A stretch of DNA of 64,000 bases, taken from contig JBFYWB010000054.1 in assembly GCA_041299015.1 (NCBI GenBank), positions 11,632 through 75,631 on the forward strand, given 5' to 3'. The notes beneath the pieces were generated by a model. That model did not search any database. It saw nothing but the letters and a program-made list of their open reading frames with translations, and was not told the DNA's origin. Below, one piece after another: positions 41,201 through 49,852 of the stretch. How positions within the stretch are numbered: position 1 is the first letter of the stretch; each line of letters starts with the position of its first letter. The position numbers were made by a program, and so were the translations under genes. Origin of the DNA: JARFQH01 sp041299015 (GTDB taxonomy: Bacteria; Desulfobacterota; Desulfobacteria; Desulfobacterales; SG8-13).

Positions 41201-43714
41201 GCCGGATTGCAGGGCGACACGCGCAATCCCACGGACGAGGGGCTCTGCTATACCTTCGACCCGATTGCCAGCCTGCGTCTGCGGGTGGAACTGCCGCCGC
41301 TCGGCTCGGTTGCCGTGACCTTCGTCGACGGTTACGGTGTTAATGAACGCCAGGCCCTGGAACGCATCGCCAAACATACCGGCCGCAGCCTGCCGGCGGA
41401 TATCAGTCATTGGTCCGCGTTTTCCAGAACGCGCCGGCTGAAGCAGACCGTCGCCGAAGAAAAAGACCGTGCCGGCGGCGGTAACGGTTCGCTGCCCTAT
41501 CGCTTCTCTGCCGACGGCGGCGAGCTTAGCGTCGGATGGGCCACCCCGCGCCCCTGGAGTCATGTGATGGCCAACCCCCTCGGCTACGGTGCCGTGGTCT
41601 CAAACCAGGGTGCCGTGTATTCTTTCATGAAGAATTCGCAGCAAAACGGATTGACGCCTTTTGAGGCCGACTCCGCCCCGTCGCAACTGCCGGGGCAGGT
41701 CCTGTACCTTATGAACCTGACAACCGGAGAGACGGACACCCCCGCCTTCATTCCCTTCAGAAGAAAAGACCGGTCTTACGATGTCAGGTGGGGCTTGGGG
41801 TATGCGATCTACAGGAATCGAAGCGCTGCGGTCGAGCTGGAGCTGAGCCAGTTTGTTCTGCCCGACCAACCGGCCGAGATCCGGTTGCTCACAATCCGCA
41901 ACCTGACCGGAGACACTCTCCATTATCGTGTGGTGCCCTATTGGCAGATCGTGCTGGGCGAAACCCCGTTGGACACCTGCGGCAAAATCGTAACGGATCG
42001 TGAGCGGGAACTGTCGGCGCTTTTCTTCTCCAATCCGCACAACGACTTCTGGCGCGGCTGGGCTTTTGCCGCCACGAGCCTGCGCGTGAACGCCTTTGAG
42101 ACCGTGCGGTCGAGATTTCTCGGTGGAACCGCGCGGGACCTGACCAACCCCGTCCTGTTGCATAACGGAACGTCCGATGTCGCCCAGCCGGATGACGGTT
42201 TGCGATGCGCGGCTTTCGTTGGCGAGGTGCTGGTCCCCCCGGCCGGAGAGGTGACGGTGAGCCTGGTTTTCGGGCAGACCCAAAACCGGGAGCAAGCCGC
42301 GGAGATCATCCGTAAATTCCAGGATGTCTCCACGGCCCAAAAGGCTTTTGTCGAAACCAAACAGTGGTGGGTCACCTTTCTCGAAAAGCTGAAGCTGCAA
42401 ACCGGCGATGCCGCCTTCGACCGGATGATCAACTTCTGGCTGCCGTATCAGGTGCTGGTGGCCCGCCTGTGGGGTCGGATCGGCCCTTACCAGCGCAGCG
42501 GGGCTTTCGGTTTCCGGGATCAGCTGCAGGACGTCCTGCCCTTCATATCTCTCAAGCCCGAGCTGGCCCGCCGACAGATTCTGCTTCACTCCGCCCAACA
42601 GTTCCGCCAGGGCGACGTCCTGCAGTGGTGGCATCAATCCTGGGAAGATGAGACCGGCATCGGCGCTCACGGACGGGCTTCGGATCCACACCTGTGGCTT
42701 CCCTACATGGTCTATCAATATGTCAAGGCGAGCGGAGACTGGGCCATATTGGACGAAGAAACGTCCTATCTGGAAGGCCGACCGCTGGAGAAAATGTCCG
42801 CCACCCAGGTGGCCGCGCAGCGGCCGTCACGTGACACGGCGAGCCTCTATGCGCATTGCCTCAAAGCGATCGAAATGACCCTTAAAAAAACCGGTCCGCA
42901 CGGATTGCCCCTGCTGGGCGCCGGCGACTGGAATGATGGTCTCGATGCGGCCGGTATCAGAAACAGGGGCGAGAGCGTCTGGCTCGGATTCTTCTTCCAT
43001 GATATTTTGATCAACTTTTCCGACCTGGTGGCTAAAAAAGAGGGGCAAGACCGTAAAAAGGAATTTCTGGCCCAAGCGGCCGAGTTGAGAGACCGTCTCG
43101 ACGCCACGTGGCTGGGAGATCGATATGTCAACCATTACACCGATGACGGGCAGGTGATGGCCAGGGCCAATGCTCTGGTGACCGCCTGGTCGATCATTTC
43201 CGGCGTCGCAGGCCCTGACAAGGGGCGGCGGGCCATGGCCACGGCTCTTCAGGAGCTTGAACAAGCGGACTTGGTTCAACTTTTCACGCCGCCCTTTACA
43301 GAACATGACGACATTTACCCCGGTCGACTGGCCGACTATCCGCCCGGTGTCCGCGAAAACGGCGGTCAATACTCTCACGGCGTCTCCTGGCTGGTCGATG
43401 CCTTGCTGTTTCTGTCGGCGGAGGCCCAGGGGCGGGGAGAAACGGAGATCGCCGCCGATTACCGAACCAAGGCCAAGGCGCTGTGGCGCAAGATTTCACC
43501 GCTCAGCCACTTGTCGCCCGAAAATATGGCGGTGTACGGCCTACCGCCGCATCAACAGCCGGCGGATATCTATTTCGGACCGGGGTACGAGGGCAGAGGG
43601 GGCTGGAGTTGGTATACCGGTGCGGCGGGTCGCATGCTTTTCAATGCCCTCACCCTGTTGGGAATGGAGAAGAAAGGAAGAGAGGTCACCGCTTCACAGG
43701 ATGAGCGTTCATAA
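38234..43714 (+). CDS. Multi-pass membrane protein fused to a GH94 phosphorylase/glucan-synthase module
   Basis: An 1826-residue protein. Residues about 1-755 are a membrane region with many hydrophobic helices (ILNGSLFLCGTLAAAACSYA; AAIIVIPFLFNGLLLIGTTD; ALLVSFTPELADWGSAAYLA; FFVVGGFLLIASVLGLFF). Residues about 760-1826 are a GH94 (former GT36) module: FVLSNGTYTTEVTSDGRGYS at its start, GDWNDGLDAAG (catalytic Asp, about residue 1565), QYSHGVSWLVDALLF and EGRGGWSWYTGAAGRM. GH94 modules form the end of cyclic beta-1,2-glucan synthases (NdvB/ChvB), but no GT84 glycosyltransferase is recognisable here and the protein is about 1000 residues shorter. With the OpgG-like neighbour it probably makes or remodels a periplasmic glucan. 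ATG 38234 lacks a strong ribosome binding site. Confidence 0.88.
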   Translation: MTDKVHQKNAVVKNHQILNGSLFLCGTLAAAACSYATAQGQGWLSALPAGILGMLAAGFFKLQFTRKLLSIVEGSQNFLVPAIFAICVRAGVDIWQVPTTWNDPFVLTGLAASLFSAIYILVVVQSLAVSGRHPKPLLAAAIIVIPFLFNGLLLIGTTDLVRRIGNVVLPEKAMSSVLPTFLGRSVILGLFNEALANLIGLLVVRRLVRNVRVHVLLLGSALLVSFTPELADWGSAAYLANLPWIAAVPAALVFAMLSQAGLWSQTFLVTGLIMDAFHGKQPTWHWGADHFRSGFTKGAVYSLVFISIVQCLAVLTRIDAVVALVVAHPIFFSALAGALTFPFLKTIIETFDGSGRFFQRAGRNYMEGVSFLRGAVLGAFCGDAFANNLPAADSYQRFFFGLLAGATGYGGVDIVRDIFEVLTGKRQRLQSWRVYALGIVLGGIAGGGLAWYADRLQLRVLTSKFFKYAALYYPAADKSVSDYIIYPLFSKWGALNLGHIPGGVRLLYNEALSGVINWSLAAPLFSINLVVLNALLQRSSAPLKELFTRKGVVGLIEQAVRVLRWGLWMAPIIYSFLRMSPDPTWYNQDGAIRTLIATYKSWTLDPQSFRTWSLHVFLNLLVYDWFRILIWVDHMGLRVATLVNLSFVGADILDEKAARAVGFSARTRCMPMGLRRFATWAPLLIPFYLPRGTEWNYVWKTSADRAAQLADTAWPPVFFVVGGFLLIASVLGLFFTLHRRRIPQTASLPASDAVNGKATPDGGKTFVLSNGTYTTEVTSDGRGYSRVFSPARKGFEIDITRRPDDPLQMRGKFFYLRDGAGPTDNPENFWSIGFNPVRRREGEYRIAPTDPLALKMVAVFGGIRAEATLRLDETEPVELWQVRLDNLEKRSRIIELISYQEFGLNNTDAYRRHSFYNHLHIGTRFVRPMNALLAGNRLGKAAQKNPDRRRDSGETAFHAVKEDPQHGVTLIGYEDSRDHFIGRQSLSSPAGLQGDTRNPTDEGLCYTFDPIASLRLRVELPPLGSVAVTFVDGYGVNERQALERIAKHTGRSLPADISHWSAFSRTRRLKQTVAEEKDRAGGGNGSLPYRFSADGGELSVGWATPRPWSHVMANPLGYGAVVSNQGAVYSFMKNSQQNGLTPFEADSAPSQLPGQVLYLMNLTTGETDTPAFIPFRRKDRSYDVRWGLGYAIYRNRSAAVELELSQFVLPDQPAEIRLLTIRNLTGDTLHYRVVPYWQIVLGETPLDTCGKIVTDRERELSALFFSNPHNDFWRGWAFAATSLRVNAFETVRSRFLGGTARDLTNPVLLHNGTSDVAQPDDGLRCAAFVGEVLVPPAGEVTVSLVFGQTQNREQAAEIIRKFQDVSTAQKAFVETKQWWVTFLEKLKLQTGDAAFDRMINFWLPYQVLVARLWGRIGPYQRSGAFGFRDQLQDVLPFISLKPELARRQILLHSAQQFRQGDVLQWWHQSWEDETGIGAHGRASDPHLWLPYMVYQYVKASGDWAILDEETSYLEGRPLEKMSATQVAAQRPSRDTASLYAHCLKAIEMTLKKTGPHGLPLLGAGDWNDGLDAAGIRNRGESVWLGFFFHDILINFSDLVAKKEGQDRKKEFLAQAAELRDRLDATWLGDRYVNHYTDDGQVMARANALVTAWSIISGVAGPDKGRRAMATALQELEQADLVQLFTPPFTEHDDIYPGRLADYPPGVRENGGQYSHGVSWLVDALLFLSAEAQGRGETEIAADYRTKAKALWRKISPLSHLSPENMAVYGLPPHQQPADIYFGPGYEGRGGWSWYTGAAGRMLFNALTLLGMEKKGREVTASQDERS

Positions 43715-43959
43715 ATGGTCCTTTATTCTTCTCTTCTGTTCCAACAGAACCATAGATGGGGTGTATTGTCCCAATATTGGACACGACTTCCCCTGCATGA
43801 TTGCCCCGAATTTCGAATTCACCTAATTTTTATCCTTAATTAATCGTTAATCTTCATTATCACCGACCGCTAACATTTTGTCGACATAGTATTTTTACGA
43901 TACAATGCTCATTCGGTGAATGCCGCCGGATCGTTCTGGACCATTTTCATATTTGCCCG
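43715..43959. other. Regulatory region upstream of the OYE-ETF cluster
   Basis: About 245 bases with no gene. It contains the inverted repeat TGTCC-N7-GGACA at 43767-43783, roughly 200 bases before the sigma-54 start, and AT-rich sequence at 43820-43870. Confidence 0.4.
43767..43783. promoter_or_regulatory. Candidate enhancer (UAS) inverted repeat
   Basis: TGTCC and GGACA are separated by seven bases. Its distance of about 200 bases from the sigma-54 promoter is usual for binding of an enhancer-binding activator. The activator is not encoded in the window. Confidence 0.35.
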
Positions 43960-43975
43960 TGGCACACAAGTTGCT
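43960..43975 (+). promoter_or_regulatory. Sigma-54 promoter of the OYE-ETF-radical SAM cluster
   Basis: TGGCACACAAGTTGCT matches the -24/-12 consensus at essentially every fixed position, with GG (43961-43962) and GC (43973-43974) ten bases apart. Transcription would start near 43986. Confidence 0.7.
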
Positions 43976-43991
43976 GACCGTGCAGTCTAAT

Positions 43992-44007
43992 GAATAACGC
44001 GTTATTC
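43992..44007. promoter_or_regulatory. Perfect 16-bp palindrome, candidate operator
   Basis: GAATAACGCGTTATTC is its own reverse complement and lies right after the predicted sigma-54 start. A TATAAT follows at 44019-44024 without a good -35 box. The palindrome would suit a TetR- or MarR-type repressor. Confidence 0.5.
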
Positions 44008-44044
44008 TTTAACCTTATTATAATCAAAAAAACAGACCGCTAAA

Positions 44045-46018
44045 GTGAAGCCGAACATGCATGAACATCTATTCTCGCCTTTGAAAATGAGGGGAATCGA
44101 ACTGCCGAACCGCATCAGCTTATTGGCTCATCGCACCAATTTCAGCAAATCCGGAAGGATCACGGACCGACATATCGCCTATTACCGGCGGCGGGCCCAG
44201 GGTGGATGCGGGATGATCATCGTGGGAGAGCTGGCGGTGCACCCGGATGACCGTCCGTGGGAAACCTTGATTGCGGTTCATCGTCCGGAGGTGGTGGCGG
44301 ACTTTCGAAAACTCACCGATGCCGTCCATCAATTTGATAGCCGGATCATCGCCCAGTTGAACCACCGCGGATTTCAGAGCAGCGGCCACGTGACCCGCAA
44401 GGCGATTTTAGGGCCTTCCGCCGTCGCCGACATCGTCTTCGGCGAAACGTGCAAACCCATGGAGCCTGAAGACATGACCGACATCACGGAGGCCTTCGGC
44501 CAGTCCGCCGCCCGGGTCAGGCAGGGCGGATTCGACGGGCTCGAAATCGACATGGGGCCGGAATCGCTGCTGCGCCAGTTTCTATCACCCATCAGCAACC
44601 ATCGCAGCGATGAATACGGCGGCAGCCTCGAGAACCGGATGCGCTTTCCCTTGAAAATTCTCGAAACCGTTCGAGCGGCCGTGGGGGACGATTTCACCAT
44701 CGGGGTCTGCCTGTGCGCGGATGAAAAATTCTGGGGCGGCATCAATGCGGAGGAATCCGTTCAGATGGCTCAAGCATTGGAAGCCACCGGTGCCGTGGAT
44801 TTCGTCAATGTTGCCGTGGGCACCTATTACAACCTTCACCTGATCATGCCGTCCATGCATATTCCCTTCGGTTTTACCATCGGCTTGGCCGAACAGATCA
44901 AAAACGGGATCGATATTCCCGTGATGGCCAGCTACCAGATCGGTTTTCCGGGCAAGGCCGAACGGCTTATCGCGGATGGCAAGGCGGATATGGTGGGATA
45001 TGTTCGGGCCATGATCAGCGACCCCGATATGGTCAAGAAGGCGCGTGAAGGCCGAATGGCCGATATCCGCTACTGCGTCAAGGATAACAAGGGGTGCATC
45101 GGCCGTGTCAATCAATCCAAGGCATTGGGGTGCATCCAGAATCCCCGGGTCGGTCTCGAGCCCCTGACCGGCGACGAGTCCTGGCCCTTGATCCGTCAAA
45201 AGAAAAAGGTCATCGTTGTGGGCGCTGGGCCGTCGGGCATGGAAGCCGCCCGGGTGGCCCACGAACGCGGTCATGACGTGACGGTCTATGAGAAGGCGGC
45301 CACCGTGGGTGGCCAGGTCAAGCTCATCGGCATGCGCCCGGGACGTGGCGCCATGCAGGGGGTGATCCGGTATCTCAGGCACATGCTCATCGAACACGGC
45401 GTAACGATTCAGAGGGGCGTGACGGTTACACCGGAGCTGATCCTTGAACAGGCCCCGGATGCGGTGGTGGTGGCCACGGGTTCTGTCCCCATTTCAAAGC
45501 CCTTCCCCGGTGATTATGGGCCGCCGGCCGTCCTGACCGGCTGGGATGTCATTCAAGGAACCCACCCGGTGGGTGAAAAGGTCCTGTACATCGATGAGGA
45601 CGGCGGGCACCATGCCATGGCCACGGCGGAGCTGCTGGTCGAACAGGGGAAAAAGGTGGATATGGTGACCAGCGATCTGTTCATCGGCATCGAACTGGCC
45701 CCCCGCGGAGAGCTTTACCTGGGCCGTCAGCGTCTGCTGCAAAAGGGCGCCACCTTCAGAACCGATCTGGATATTCTGGAAATCAATGCGAGCACCGGCG
45801 GATTGCGGGTCAAGGCAAGGGACATTTACACCAACGAATCCATCCTCTTTGACGGCTACGATACGGTGGTCCTGGATGTGGGCAATGCGGTCGATGACGA
45901 CCTCTACCACCGGCTGAAAGGTCAGGTCAAAGAAGTCTACAGAACCGGAGATTGCGTTGCGCCAAGGGGAATTGACATGGCGATTATCGAAGGCAGACAG
46001 GTGGGAGAACTGTTGTGA
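44045..46018 (+). CDS. OYE-family FMN / FAD oxidoreductase, first paralogue (altered Fe-S motif)
   Basis: A 657-residue flavoenzyme of the 2,4-dienoyl-CoA reductase / trimethylamine dehydrogenase class. Residues about 1-330 are the FMN barrel (SPLKMRGIELPNRISLLAHR; QLNHRGFQSSGHVTRKAILG; SNHRSDEYGGSLENRMRFPL). After it comes the 4Fe-4S segment, then an FAD/NAD(P) domain (VIVVGAGPSGMEAARVAHER, DAVVVATGSVP). The usual C-x2-C-x3-C-x11-C becomes YCVKDNKGCIGRV...GC: the second Cys is Asp (about residue 347). The start may be GTG 44045 or ATG 44057, neither with a ribosome binding site. It overlaps the next gene by four bases. ETF genes downstream suggest that it gives electrons to ETF. Confidence 0.9.
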   Translation: MKPNMHEHLFSPLKMRGIELPNRISLLAHRTNFSKSGRITDRHIAYYRRRAQGGCGMIIVGELAVHPDDRPWETLIAVHRPEVVADFRKLTDAVHQFDSRIIAQLNHRGFQSSGHVTRKAILGPSAVADIVFGETCKPMEPEDMTDITEAFGQSAARVRQGGFDGLEIDMGPESLLRQFLSPISNHRSDEYGGSLENRMRFPLKILETVRAAVGDDFTIGVCLCADEKFWGGINAEESVQMAQALEATGAVDFVNVAVGTYYNLHLIMPSMHIPFGFTIGLAEQIKNGIDIPVMASYQIGFPGKAERLIADGKADMVGYVRAMISDPDMVKKAREGRMADIRYCVKDNKGCIGRVNQSKALGCIQNPRVGLEPLTGDESWPLIRQKKKVIVVGAGPSGMEAARVAHERGHDVTVYEKAATVGGQVKLIGMRPGRGAMQGVIRYLRHMLIEHGVTIQRGVTVTPELILEQAPDAVVVATGSVPISKPFPGDYGPPAVLTGWDVIQGTHPVGEKVLYIDEDGGHHAMATAELLVEQGKKVDMVTSDLFIGIELAPRGELYLGRQRLLQKGATFRTDLDILEINASTGGLRVKARDIYTNESILFDGYDTVVLDVGNAVDDDLYHRLKGQVKEVYRTGDCVAPRGIDMAIIEGRQVGELL

Positions 46019-47973
46019 GTGAATTCAAGTATCTTTTTTCACCACTTAAAATCGGCGCCACGGTGGTGCCCAACCGGATCCATTTCGCCGCCCATATGAC
46101 CAACTATGCGGTGGACAATCTGATCAGTGACCGGCATATTTACTATTACCGGGAACGGGCCAAGGGCGGCGCCGGTTTGATCACCACAGAGGAGATGGGG
46201 ATCCATCCCACGGATCACCCCTACGACAAGCTGGTGGATGTCTATGAGCCGGAGGTGATTCCCGGTTTCAAGCGGCTGGCCCGTACCATTCACGACTATG
46301 ACACCAAAATCTTCGCCCAGCTCAACCACAACGGCATGCAGGGAGACGGCAAGATCTCCCGACTGCCGGTGTGGGGGCCGTCAACCGGGAAGGATCCCAT
46401 CTTTCGGGAAACCTGCAAGGCCATGGAGCCCGAAGATATCCAGGAATGCATCGAGTATTTCGCCATCTGCGCCAAAAACGCGGTGGAAGGCGAGTTTGAC
46501 GGCATCGAGCTGCAATTGGGGCACAGTTCCCTGATCCGGCAGTTTCTGTCGCCCCTGACCAATCACCGGCAGGACGCCTACGGCGGGAGCATGGAGAACC
46601 GCTGCCGTTTTGCCCTCGAAGTGATCGATGCAGTCCGCATGGCCGTGGGACCTGATTTTACCCTCGGGATTCGACTCAATGCCGATGAGATGCACCCTCG
46701 GGGCGGGCTCACCCATGCAGACGCCAAACAGGTGGCCATACGGCTGGAGGCGTCCGGGCAGCTCGACTTTCTGGACCTCAGCCTGGGCACCTTCTACAAT
46801 CTTTTCCTGGTGGAAGGCTCCATGCACACCCCGCTGGCCTATACGGTGCCCTTGTCCGCCGGCATGCGGTCGGTGGTCAACCTGCCGGTATTCTGTACCA
46901 ACCGGATCAACGACCCCCATTTGGCGGAGAAGATCCTGGAAAACGGTCAGGCCGATATGATCGGCATGGTGCGGGCCCTGATCTGTGATCCGGAGTTGCC
47001 CAACAAATCCATGGAAGGCCGGACGGACGACATCCGGAACTGCATCGCCTGCAACCAGGGGTGCATCGCCCGCATGGGTCTCGGCTACCGTCTGGGATGC
47101 CTTCACAACCCGGCCGCCGGCGAGGAAGAAGCCTTAGGCATCGGCACCCTCAAGCCCGCCGAAACCCCCAAAAAGGTCGTAGTGGTGGGTGCGGGACCCG
47201 CCGGTCTCGAAGTGGCCCGGACGGCCACCCTGCGAAAACATCGCGTCGTCCTGCTTGAAAAGGCCGCTGAGGTCGGCGGCCAGAACATCATTGCCGGAAA
47301 AGCGGCCGGACGCCAGGAGATTACCGGCGTCACCCGCTGGCTGGTGAGCCAGCTGAACAAGCTCGAACTGGACATCCGGTTCGGCGTCGAGGCCACGGTC
47401 GAGATGGTGCTCGCGGAAAAGCCGGACGCGGTGGTGATCGCCACCGGCTCGACCCCTAAAACCGCGCCGTTTCCCGGCCAATACGGTCCGCCGCAGGTGG
47501 TGACCACCGTGCAGATCCTCACCAATGAAATCGAGGCCGGCGACAAGGTTCTGCTCATCGACCTGGACGGCCACCATCAGGCCACCGGCACGGCGGAGAT
47601 TCTGGCGGATCGCGGCAAACAGGTTCACATGCTTACCGCGGCGCTCTTTATCGGATCGGCCCTGGGCCCCCTTCAGGATCTCTACCTCACCCGCAGCCGG
47701 CTTGCCAAAAAAGGGGTGACCTTCACCCCCGACATCGCGGTGCTCGAGATCCAGGGCACCCTGGTCAAGGGACTGAACGTCTATTCCAACGAATTGATCG
47801 ATTTCGACGGGTACGATACGGTGGTGCTGGCGGCGGGGAATACGGCCAACGACGGCCTTTATTTTGAGTTGAAGGGCAAAGTGGAGGAACTATACCGGGT
47901 CGGCGATTGCGTGGCGCCCCGGAAAACGGACATGGCCATTATCGAGGGTCATCGCATCGGCAGAACCATATAG
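46015..47973 (+). CDS. OYE-family FMN/4Fe-4S/FAD oxidoreductase, second paralogue
   Basis: A 652-residue paralogue of the upstream gene with the same order: FMN barrel (SPLKIGATVVPNRIHFAAHM; LTNHRQDAYGGSMENRCRFA; RMAVGPD), Fe-S loop and FAD/NAD(P) domain (VVVVGAGPAGLEVARTATLR; DAVVIATGSTP). The Fe-S motif NCIACNQGCIARMGLGYRLG followed by C has all four cysteines, unlike the first copy. The reaction is likely oxidation or reduction of an enone, dienoyl-CoA or secondary amine/alcohol substrate; similar genes are found beside mycofactocin clusters. GTG 46015 overlaps the preceding stop, so the pair is coupled and may form a heteromer. Confidence 0.92.
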   Translation: MSEFKYLFSPLKIGATVVPNRIHFAAHMTNYAVDNLISDRHIYYYRERAKGGAGLITTEEMGIHPTDHPYDKLVDVYEPEVIPGFKRLARTIHDYDTKIFAQLNHNGMQGDGKISRLPVWGPSTGKDPIFRETCKAMEPEDIQECIEYFAICAKNAVEGEFDGIELQLGHSSLIRQFLSPLTNHRQDAYGGSMENRCRFALEVIDAVRMAVGPDFTLGIRLNADEMHPRGGLTHADAKQVAIRLEASGQLDFLDLSLGTFYNLFLVEGSMHTPLAYTVPLSAGMRSVVNLPVFCTNRINDPHLAEKILENGQADMIGMVRALICDPELPNKSMEGRTDDIRNCIACNQGCIARMGLGYRLGCLHNPAAGEEEALGIGTLKPAETPKKVVVVGAGPAGLEVARTATLRKHRVVLLEKAAEVGGQNIIAGKAAGRQEITGVTRWLVSQLNKLELDIRFGVEATVEMVLAEKPDAVVIATGSTPKTAPFPGQYGPPQVVTTVQILTNEIEAGDKVLLIDLDGHHQATGTAEILADRGKQVHMLTAALFIGSALGPLQDLYLTRSRLAKKGVTFTPDIAVLEIQGTLVKGLNVYSNELIDFDGYDTVVLAAGNTANDGLYFELKGKVEELYRVGDCVAPRKTDMAIIEGHRIGRTI

Positions 47974-47981
47974 GAGGGGCC

Positions 47982-48971
47982 ATGTGTGATATCTGGATAG
48001 TCGTTGAACACAGAGACGGCGAGATCGAGGACGCCACCTTTGGCCTCGCCACTGAGGCCAGGCGGCTGATCGCACAACTGGGCGAAGCGGGCCAGGTAAC
48101 CGCCGTCGCATTAGGGTCCGCACCCGAATCGGTGCTGGCAGCGCTGGGCGCCTATGGCGTAAACCGGGTGCTGCATGTCACCAATGCCTGGATGACGCGC
48201 TACCAGGGCGAAATCTTCGGCCGGGCATTATTTGATCTCGTTCAAAAAGAGAATCCGGCCTGTCTGCTCATGGCCCAGTCATCGGAAACGGAGGACCTGG
48301 CCCAGCGGGTGGCCGCCATGATGAAGACGGCCCTGGTCACCCGGGCCATGGATTTTTCCATGACGGCCGACGGCACCGCCCGGGCCATTCGTCCGGTGGC
48401 CAATGGGTATCTCTTCGAAGACGTGATGCTCGACAGCCGCCCGTCCCCCATTGTCCTGTTTCTGCCGTCCGTGCTCTTCGATACGGAACCCGACCGGGAG
48501 GAGACGGCCGCGGTGATCAATGTTTCGTTCCCGGGTCCGGCGGACGACCTGAAAACCCGCACTGTGCAGGTGATCGAAGCCGCACCGGAAGACCTGGACC
48601 TGGAAGAGGCCGATATCATCGTCGCCGGAGGCCGGGGCGTCGGCAAAGGAGCGTCCTTTGATGTCATCCATGCATTGGCCCGGACCATCGGCGGGTCGGT
48701 GGGCGGCACCCGGCCCATCATCGACTGGGGCGTCCTGCCCTACGAACGCCAAATCGGGCAGACCGGCAAGTATGTCTCCCCCCGATTGATCATCAACTGC
48801 GGTATCTCAGGTGCCAATGAATACACGGCGGGCATGGAAAAATCTCAGCAGGTCATTGCCATCGATCTCAACCCGAGGGCCCGGATGTTTCGGTTTGCCG
48901 ACTTGGGCGTGGTCGGCGATGTTCATGAAATCCTACCCTTGTTGATTTCCCGAATCGAGGATCAGAAATGA
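47982..48971 (+). CDS. etfA: Electron transfer flavoprotein, alpha subunit
   Basis: A 329-residue ETF alpha subunit. The C-terminal FAD domain is well kept: IIVAGGRGVGKGASFDVIHA, LARTIGGSVGGTRPIIDWGV, GQTGKYVSPRLIINCGISGA and YTAGMEKSQQVIAIDLNPRA (about residues 210-300), ending FADLGVVGDVHEILPLLISR. The N-terminal domain (MCDIWIVVEHRDGEIEDATF) is typical. The partner EtfB is three genes downstream, separated by a cytochrome and an HdrD-like gene, an unusual split. ATG 47982 has AGGAGGG upstream. The stop overlaps the cytochrome start (ATGA). It would receive electrons from the two OYE enzymes. Confidence 0.94.
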   Translation: MCDIWIVVEHRDGEIEDATFGLATEARRLIAQLGEAGQVTAVALGSAPESVLAALGAYGVNRVLHVTNAWMTRYQGEIFGRALFDLVQKENPACLLMAQSSETEDLAQRVAAMMKTALVTRAMDFSMTADGTARAIRPVANGYLFEDVMLDSRPSPIVLFLPSVLFDTEPDREETAAVINVSFPGPADDLKTRTVQVIEAAPEDLDLEEADIIVAGGRGVGKGASFDVIHALARTIGGSVGGTRPIIDWGVLPYERQIGQTGKYVSPRLIINCGISGANEYTAGMEKSQQVIAIDLNPRARMFRFADLGVVGDVHEILPLLISRIEDQK

Positions 48972-49786
48972 ATGGATACCTGTTCAAACCCATATACAGG
49001 TGCGCAATGGTGATCTCCATGGTCATCACCATGCTGATCGCCGGGCATGCCCGCGCATCCGTAACCGAAGCCGCGACGGTCTACACGCCTGAGGACTGCA
49101 TCGAATGCCATCGAACGGGGAGCGAGGAAAGCGGGCTCCAAATCTTCGTCGAAGAATATGAAGCCTCCGTCCACGGCCCGGAAATCACCTGCTTGGATTG
49201 CCACACCGGTGTGGTTGACGATCAACACCAGAGCACCAAGGGATCGGGGGCTGTGGACTGCAGCGCTTGCCACGAGCAGGAAAACCGGCACGGTTTGAAC
49301 GGGCCGGAAGAACAGCGCCCACATTGCTACGACTGCCACACTCGGCATCACATGCTATCGAAGACCGATCCGGCGTCTGCCGTCCATCCCGATCATTTGG
49401 CAGTCACCTGCGCCGGGTGTCATCCGGCGGCATCCGGTGAAACCGATTTTTTCTCGTGGTTTCCCTCTTTCCAGATCGCTTCCCACAACAAAGGGGATTT
49501 CGCGACCGCCTATAATAAAGACAATTGCCTGGGATGTCATCAGGGCGCCGCCGTCCACGGCGAGTCGGTACCAATCAACGATCAGGATTGCTACAAGTGT
49601 CACTTCTCCCCGGATGCGGCCGGCGCCATGTGGGGGAATATGCATTCCAAGCCGGACCTGAAGACACAGCCGGCCGTCTTTGCCGCCGCCTCGATCTATC
49701 AAATCTTTGTCGCCATCGGGCTCATCGTGCTCCTGGGCAAATTTCTGAACCTCGTTTTCGATAGATTCTCCGGAAAATCGAAATAG
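48968..49786 (+). CDS. Seven-heme periplasmic cytochrome c with C-terminal anchor
   Basis: A 272-residue multiheme cytochrome. The signal peptide spans MNGYLFKPIYRCAMVISMVI to AGHARA. Seven CxxCH motifs are seen in order: CIECH, CLDCH, CSACH, CYDCH, CAGCH, CLGCH and CYKCH. Near the end, FAAASIYQIFVAIGLIVLLG is a transmembrane helix, placing the heme domain in the periplasm. ATG 48968 overlaps the etfA stop. Located between ETF alpha and the membrane quinone oxidoreductase, it could link that complex to other periplasmic carriers. The spacing of the hemes does not match a standard tetraheme c3. Confidence 0.92.
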   Translation: MNGYLFKPIYRCAMVISMVITMLIAGHARASVTEAATVYTPEDCIECHRTGSEESGLQIFVEEYEASVHGPEITCLDCHTGVVDDQHQSTKGSGAVDCSACHEQENRHGLNGPEEQRPHCYDCHTRHHMLSKTDPASAVHPDHLAVTCAGCHPAASGETDFFSWFPSFQIASHNKGDFATAYNKDNCLGCHQGAAVHGESVPINDQDCYKCHFSPDAAGAMWGNMHSKPDLKTQPAVFAAASIYQIFVAIGLIVLLGKFLNLVFDRFSGKSK

Positions 49787-49852
49787 ACGGTTAAAACGGT
49801 AGGATCAAATCGGTAAAACAAAGCGGTAAGTCATTTATTGAGGAGATAAGCG

